64,000 nucleotides of DNA from JAGXTF01 sp044224315 (GTDB lineage: Bacteria > Bacteroidota > Bacteroidia > NS11-12g > UBA955), in assembly GCA_044224315.1 (NCBI GenBank), contig JBGAKR010000008.1, forward strand, positions 124,001 through 188,000, written 5' to 3'. A model generated the notes under the pieces. The model saw only the letters and a program-made list of their open reading frames with translations. It ran no database searches and was not told the DNA's origin. Position numbers and translations under genes: made by a program. Positions within the stretch are counted from its first letter, which is position 1. Each line of letters starts with the position of its first letter. Below are positions 60,102-64,000 of the stretch, one piece after another.

Positions 60102-60911
60102 ATGTCAGACCCTGATTACATTTCTCTGAACCGCGAATCGTGGAATAAACGCACTGATTATCATTTAAATTCGGAATTTTATGATATGCCTGGATTTAAG
60201 GCGGGCAATACATCTTTAAAGTCTATTGAGTTGGATTTACTGGGTGATATTACAGGCAAAAGTATTTTGCATTTGCAATGCCATTTTGGGCAGGATAGTA
60301 TGTCTATGGCCCGCATGGGAGCCAATGTTACCGGGGTAGATTTGAGTGACAATGCCATCGATCATGCGCAAATAATAAGTGCCGAATTGCAGTTGAATAC
60401 ACAATTTATTTGCTGTGATTTGTATAATCTGCCTGCTCATTTAGATGCCCAGTTTGACATTGTTTTTACCTCTTACGGAACCATAGGTTGGTTGCCCGAT
60501 TTAGACAAGTGGGCCGCCATTATACAGCGGTATTTGAAACCCGGTGGGCAATTTATTTTTGTTGAATTTCATCCTGTAGTATGGATGTTTAATGATGCAT
60601 TTACCGATGTGGGTTATAGTTATTTCAATACCGGTCCGATTTATGAAACAGAATTGGGTACCTATGCCGATAAAAATGCACCCATTAATAGCAGTTATGT
60701 AGCCTGGAACCATGGCATGGCGGAGGTTATCGGCAGTTTAATTCAACACGGTATGGAAATAAAACAGTTGCAGGAATATGATTATTCGCCGTATAATTGC
60801 TTCCAAAATACCGAGGAATTTGCACCCGGTAAATTCAGAATTAAACATTTGGAAAATAGGATACCCATGGTATACGCATTGCAGGCAGTGAAAAGGATGG
60901 AGGAACGGTGA
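60102..60911 (+). CDS. Class I SAM-dependent methyltransferase
   Basis: 269 aa from ATG 60102 (MSDPDYISLNRESWN). The longer frame from 59919 runs through repeats and is rejected. SAM-binding motif I: SILHLQCHFGQDSMSMARMG, then VTGVDLSDNAIDHA (acidic loop), and DIVFTSYGTIGWL (motif IV). The C-terminal half contains VEFHPVVWMFND and the Tyr-rich YDYSPYNCFQ. The substrate is unknown. A -7 box 6 bp upstream implies an almost leaderless message. Coupled to the SET-domain gene by GTGA overlap. Confidence 0.88.
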   Translation: MSDPDYISLNRESWNKRTDYHLNSEFYDMPGFKAGNTSLKSIELDLLGDITGKSILHLQCHFGQDSMSMARMGANVTGVDLSDNAIDHAQIISAELQLNTQFICCDLYNLPAHLDAQFDIVFTSYGTIGWLPDLDKWAAIIQRYLKPGGQFIFVEFHPVVWMFNDAFTDVGYSYFNTGPIYETELGTYADKNAPINSSYVAWNHGMAEVIGSLIQHGMEIKQLQEYDYSPYNCFQNTEEFAPGKFRIKHLENRIPMVYALQAVKRMEER

Positions 60912-61348
60912 TACCCGAAGAGATAAGCGCAGCAGAAAAAGAATATTTATACATACAAACCTCTCAGATACCCAATGCCGGGCAAGGCTTGTTTACGGCC
61001 ATTGATATTTACAAAAACGAAATTATAGCGCGTTTTGAGGGCGAAATTTTAAACAAAAATGAAGCCGGAAGAAGGGCAGATTTATTGCAAGACCAGTATT
61101 TTATTAATTTAACCAATGGTAAAATAATGGACAGTGCTCCGGTGCACTGTTTTGCCAAATATGCCAATGATGCCGAAGGAGCCGCAACTACGGGTTTTAA
61201 AAACAATGCAATTATTGGATTAGATCTAAATGAAGGCGTATGTTTAATTGCGAAACGAAAAATTAAAGCGGGTGAAGAAATATTTTGTGGATATGGAGCT
61301 GCCTATTGGAAGAAACATGGACAACGAATGGTATTGGCAAATCAATGA
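60908..61348 (+). CDS. SET-domain protein-lysine methyltransferase-like protein, GTG start
   Basis: 146 aa, a bare SET domain. Features: IPNAGQGLFTAIDIYKNEII, an NHS-like position altered to KYANDAEG, NNAIIGLDLNEGVCLIAKR, and EEIFCGYGAAYW (the usual GYG-x-x-Y/W end). The start is GTG at 60908, overlapping the stop of the methyltransferase gene by 4 bp. Bacterial SET proteins methylate lysines of chromatin-like or ribosomal proteins; the target here is unknown. Confidence 0.82.
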   Translation: MIPEEISAAEKEYLYIQTSQIPNAGQGLFTAIDIYKNEIIARFEGEILNKNEAGRRADLLQDQYFINLTNGKIMDSAPVHCFAKYANDAEGAATTGFKNNAIIGLDLNEGVCLIAKRKIKAGEEIFCGYGAAYWKKHGQRMVLANQ

Positions 61349-61399
61349 CGTACTTTTGTAAAAGAATTATAAACGATTATATAATTACCAGATCTACCC

Positions 61400-62380
61400 A
61401 TGAGTGAAAAAAGAAAAGTACCCCAGCAACAGAAAACCCGTCTGCATCCGCGCAGCCGGCATAGAGAAAGGTATAATTTTAAAACCCTGATAGCGGCTAA
61501 TCCTGAATTGGAAGCCTACGTAAAACCCAATGCTTATAACGACGAATCCATCGATTACTTTAATCCGGATGCCGTAAAAGCGCTGAATAAAGCTTTGCTA
61601 AAACACCATTATGGCATTGAATTCTGGGATATTCCGGAGGGCTATTTATGTCCACCGATCCCAGGCCGGGCCGATTATTTGCATTACATGGCCGATTTGC
61701 TGGGATTCAGTAACCATGGCTTAATTCCGGTTGGCAGAGAGATTGTGGTATTGGATATTGGGGTAGGGGCCAATTGTGTATACCCTTTGCTAGGGCACAA
61801 GGATTATGGCTGGTCGTTTATAGGCAGCGATATAGATGAAATTGCAGTGGAATCTGCCAAAAAAATAGTTGAATTAAATCAGCTGAAAACCAGAATAGGC
61901 ATACGTTTACAATCAGATAAAAATAAAATATTTGAGGGTATTTTATTGCGGGGAGAATTGTTTGATTTAAGTATTTGCAATCCACCCTTTCACGCATCGG
62001 CCGAGGATGCCCGGCGTGGAAACCTGCGAAAATTGAGTAATTTAAAACAAAAAACCGTTACAAAACCCAGCTTAAATTTTGGCGGAACCAATAACGAATT
62101 GTGGTGCGAAGGGGGAGAAGCCCGTTTTATTCAGGATATGATAAAAGAAAGCAAAACCTTTGGCAATCAGGTGTTTTGGTTTTCATCGGTAGTATCGCGC
62201 GAGCAGAATTTGCCCAAACTTTTTGCCATTCTAAAAAGCGAAGGGGCGGTAGATTTTAAAAGCATTCAAATGGGGCAGGGGAATAAAACCAGCCACATTC
62301 TGGCCTGGACTTTCCTATCAAAAAACGACCAGAGAAACTGGCGGAATAAGAGGTGGGATAAGGAACAGCCGAGTGCATAA
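61400..62380 (+). CDS. rlmF: 23S rRNA (adenine(1618)-N(6))-methyltransferase RlmF
   Basis: 326 aa. Modifies A1618 of 23S rRNA in the 50S subunit. Motifs: VVLDIGVGANCVYPLLG (SAM motif I), GSDIDEIAVESAKKIV, and the catalytic NPPFH in SICNPPFHASAEDARRG. The N-terminus is basic (HPRSRHRERYNF), typical of this family. A TACTTTTG box lies upstream, at a poor -33 distance. Followed by copy 5 of the palindrome. Confidence 0.95.
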   Translation: MSEKRKVPQQQKTRLHPRSRHRERYNFKTLIAANPELEAYVKPNAYNDESIDYFNPDAVKALNKALLKHHYGIEFWDIPEGYLCPPIPGRADYLHYMADLLGFSNHGLIPVGREIVVLDIGVGANCVYPLLGHKDYGWSFIGSDIDEIAVESAKKIVELNQLKTRIGIRLQSDKNKIFEGILLRGELFDLSICNPPFHASAEDARRGNLRKLSNLKQKTVTKPSLNFGGTNNELWCEGGEARFIQDMIKESKTFGNQVFWFSSVVSREQNLPKLFAILKSEGAVDFKSIQMGQGNKTSHILAWTFLSKNDQRNWRNKRWDKEQPSA

Positions 62381-62386
62381 CGCAAT

Positions 62387-62408
62387 CCGCCACATTTTCA
62401 ATGGGCGG
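62387..62408. repeat. Copy 5 of the 22-bp dispersed palindrome
   Basis: CCGCCACATTTTCAATGGGC plus GG, a near-perfect form with CGCAATC on its left as in copy 1. It starts 7 bp after the rlmF stop. Confidence 0.75.
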
Positions 62409-62433
62409 AGCATGGTGCATCGAACAGCCAATG

Positions 62434-62612
62434 GTGAATTGTGAATGGTGAATTGTGAATCAAACAGCTATTTCTTTGTAGAACCTAACAGCCTTTCTCC
62501 GCGACCACTGCTCCCCGCTCCCTGCCCCCTCCTCCCTTTTGGAATGTAGAATTAACAGCCGGTGCAATCCGCCAACCAACTTCATTAAACCTTAAACCTT
62601 AATCATTAAACC
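62434..62612 (+). repeat. Three heptamer arrays in one gap
   Basis: GTGAATN four units (62434-62461: GTGAATT, GTGAATG, GTGAATT, GTGAATC), CTGCTCC-type four units (62508-62535), and TTAAACC four units (62585-62612). Sequences differ but all have a 7-bp period. No gene is seen in the gap 62381-62637. Confidence 0.8.
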
Positions 62613-62637
62613 CGCCTCAAAAGCAGTCGGGCAAGCA

Positions 62638-64000
62638 TTAATCCACCTTAATTTCCCAAGGCATACGCATTTGAATGCCGGAGAAAGTAGCTGCTTTTTG
62701 CAAGCGCTGTGCGGTTTCGTAGAAGGTGCCAAACTCGGCTTTGAGGGCAGATTTTTGGGCATTGGCCATGCTTTCTTTGCCAAATAATTGTTCGAACGCA
62801 CTTTTCAAAACCGGCATTTCTACAACCCTGTATTTTTTAAGTTTGGCTTTCCAGGCTGCACTTTGAATAGCGCGGTCAATGCCTCCAAAACCATCTATCA
62901 ATCCTAGGGTTTTGGCATGGGTGGCGGTGTATACATGACCTTGTGCCAGGGCGGCAACAGCGGCAGTGTCCAACTTGCGGCCACGGGCTACAATGCCTAT
63001 GAAATCGCCATAAATTTCGTTTACCATTTCCTGAAAATAGTTGCGCATGCCCTCAGATAAGGGCTGATCGGGGCGCCAACCTGCCGAAAATTCGCCGGTT
63101 GGAACAGTTTCATAGCTCAGTCCCAGATGATCGCGGTACAGTTTGCTGGTATTGGGCACCATGGCAAATACACCAATAGAACCTGTAATAGAATTGGGGT
63201 ATGCAAAGATTGAATCGCCCAGACAAGCTATGTAATACCCACCGCTGGCGGCAACGTTTCCAAAGCTGATGATAACAGGTTTTACCTTGCGGCAAATGTC
63301 TACCTCGCGGGCAATAATGTCGCTTGCATTGCTGCTTCCACCGGGGCTGTTTACCCTTAATACTACTGCTTTTACAGTTTTATCTAAACGGGCTTTTTTA
63401 ATGGTAGCAGCCAAAGATTCGCTGCCTATTCCATCGGAAGACTCGTTTTTACCCATGTTAATTTCACCATTGGCATAAATAATGGCAATTTTATCAGGGC
63501 TGAATTCGCCCTCCATATCGCTTTGCACATAGGATCCAAATGCCAGGGTTTTGAATTTGTCATCGGCTTTTAACCCTATTTTGGTCTTAATTTCTTCTTC
63601 TACTTCGTCCTGGTATTTTAGTCCGTCAACCAGCTTATACTCCAGTGCTTTGCTGGCAGTGCGGGCTAAAAATTTATTGGCAATATCTGCCAGATTCTGA
63701 CTATCGATATTGCGGCTTTTGCAAATAGATTTAATATGGTAGCCAAACGATTCGTCTACATACACCTTAATCTGCTGGCGGTTGGGTTCGCTTAATGAGG
63801 TTTGGATAAATGGCTCAACAGCACCTTTGTATTTACCGGCTTTAAAAACCTCCATTTGTACGCCCAGTTTATCCAGCATGCCTTTGTAAAACATTACCGA
63901 ACCGCTGAAACCATTGAATTCCATCATGCCCTTGGGGTTTAAATACACCTTATCGCAGGCCGAGGCAATGAGGTATCCGCCATCGGTAAGCACTTCGGAG
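62638..64000 (-). CDS. sppA: Signal peptide peptidase SppA (long type), N-terminus outside the window
   Basis: Membrane protease that degrades cleaved signal peptides. The frame runs on to the window edge, so the N-terminal part including the membrane anchor is missing. Catalytic Lys is in VFKAGKYKGAVEPF and catalytic Ser in NVAASGGYYIACLGD, giving the Ser/Lys dyad of the 67-kDa tandem type. VLRVNSPGGSSNASDIIAREV is the oxyanion-hole region. The C-terminal KYRVVEMPVLKSAFEQLFG is intact. Confidence 0.95.
   Translation of the reverse strand, partial: SEVLTDGGYLIASACDKVYLNPKGMMEFNGFSGSVMFYKGMLDKLGVQMEVFKAGKYKGAVEPFIQTSLSEPNRQQIKVYVDESFGYHIKSICKSRNIDSQNLADIANKFLARTASKALEYKLVDGLKYQDEVEEEIKTKIGLKADDKFKTLAFGSYVQSDMEGEFSPDKIAIIYANGEINMGKNESSDGIGSESLAATIKKARLDKTVKAVVLRVNSPGGSSNASDIIAREVDICRKVKPVIISFGNVAASGGYYIACLGDSIFAYPNSITGSIGVFAMVPNTSKLYRDHLGLSYETVPTGEFSAGWRPDQPLSEGMRNYFQEMVNEIYGDFIGIVARGRKLDTAAVAALAQGHVYTATHAKTLGLIDGFGGIDRAIQSAAWKAKLKKYRVVEMPVLKSAFEQLFGKESMANAQKSALKAEFGTFYETAQRLQKAATFSGIQMRMPWEIKVD

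Overview
The window looks like chromosomal DNA of a member of the Bacteroidota. Evidence: proteins with C-terminal type IX secretion (Por) sorting domains, lineage-typical genes (DUF2480, IPExxxVDY, BT_3928, DUF1599, and an HsdR-N-like gene divergent from holA), and promoters of the TTG-N19/21-TAnnTTTG type rather than -35/-10 boxes. No rRNA, tRNA, integrase, transposase or CRISPR array was recognised.

Layout. 1-13.7 kb: edge-truncated PKD-repeat protein, pseudo-receiver LytTR regulator, Nramp-like transporter, IPExxxVDY-pyk, acpP-fabF-rnc, and a helicase-nuclease fusion. 13.9-26.6 kb: Hsp20, TPR protein, ECF sigma operon, DUF1599-BT_3928-permease-aroK chain, HU, aminotransferase, two related lipoproteins, holA. 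26.7-42.5 kb: mostly exported proteins, including a T9SS Asp-box protein, a PstS-like lipoprotein, TPR proteins, a subtilisin-like protease, and two about 1350-residue paralogs with one degenerate and one intact caspase-like domain. The paralogs converge on a 448-bp spacer filled with short repeats. 42.6-47.9 kb: a phenylacetyl-CoA epoxidase cluster (paaR-paaA-T9SS gene-paaB-paaC-paaD) with a PaaR-type operator and a repeat-filled gap before paaD.

48.8-57.6 kb is the accessory region. At least four 127-135-bp imperfect inverted-repeat elements resembling integron attC sites separate genes of unrelated function. Between them lie a small membrane protein, a short type II CBASS anti-phage operon (CapP/CapH-like regulators divergent from HNH-CFI-box, Cap15-like effector, CD-NTase and E2-like protein), a GAPS4-like defence pair, and a GNAT cassette. 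The CBASS operon carries an extra HNH-CFI-box gene and an inverted-repeat control region.

58-64 kb: TPR protein, a conserved hypothetical protein, methyltransferase and SET genes, rlmF, and edge-truncated sppA. Spacers here and at 38 kb and 43 kb carry several families of short-period repeats: degenerate heptamers of unrelated sequence but identical period, two 11-bp-period arrays, and five copies of a 22-bp palindrome. All names come from reading motifs and context; no database search was run.
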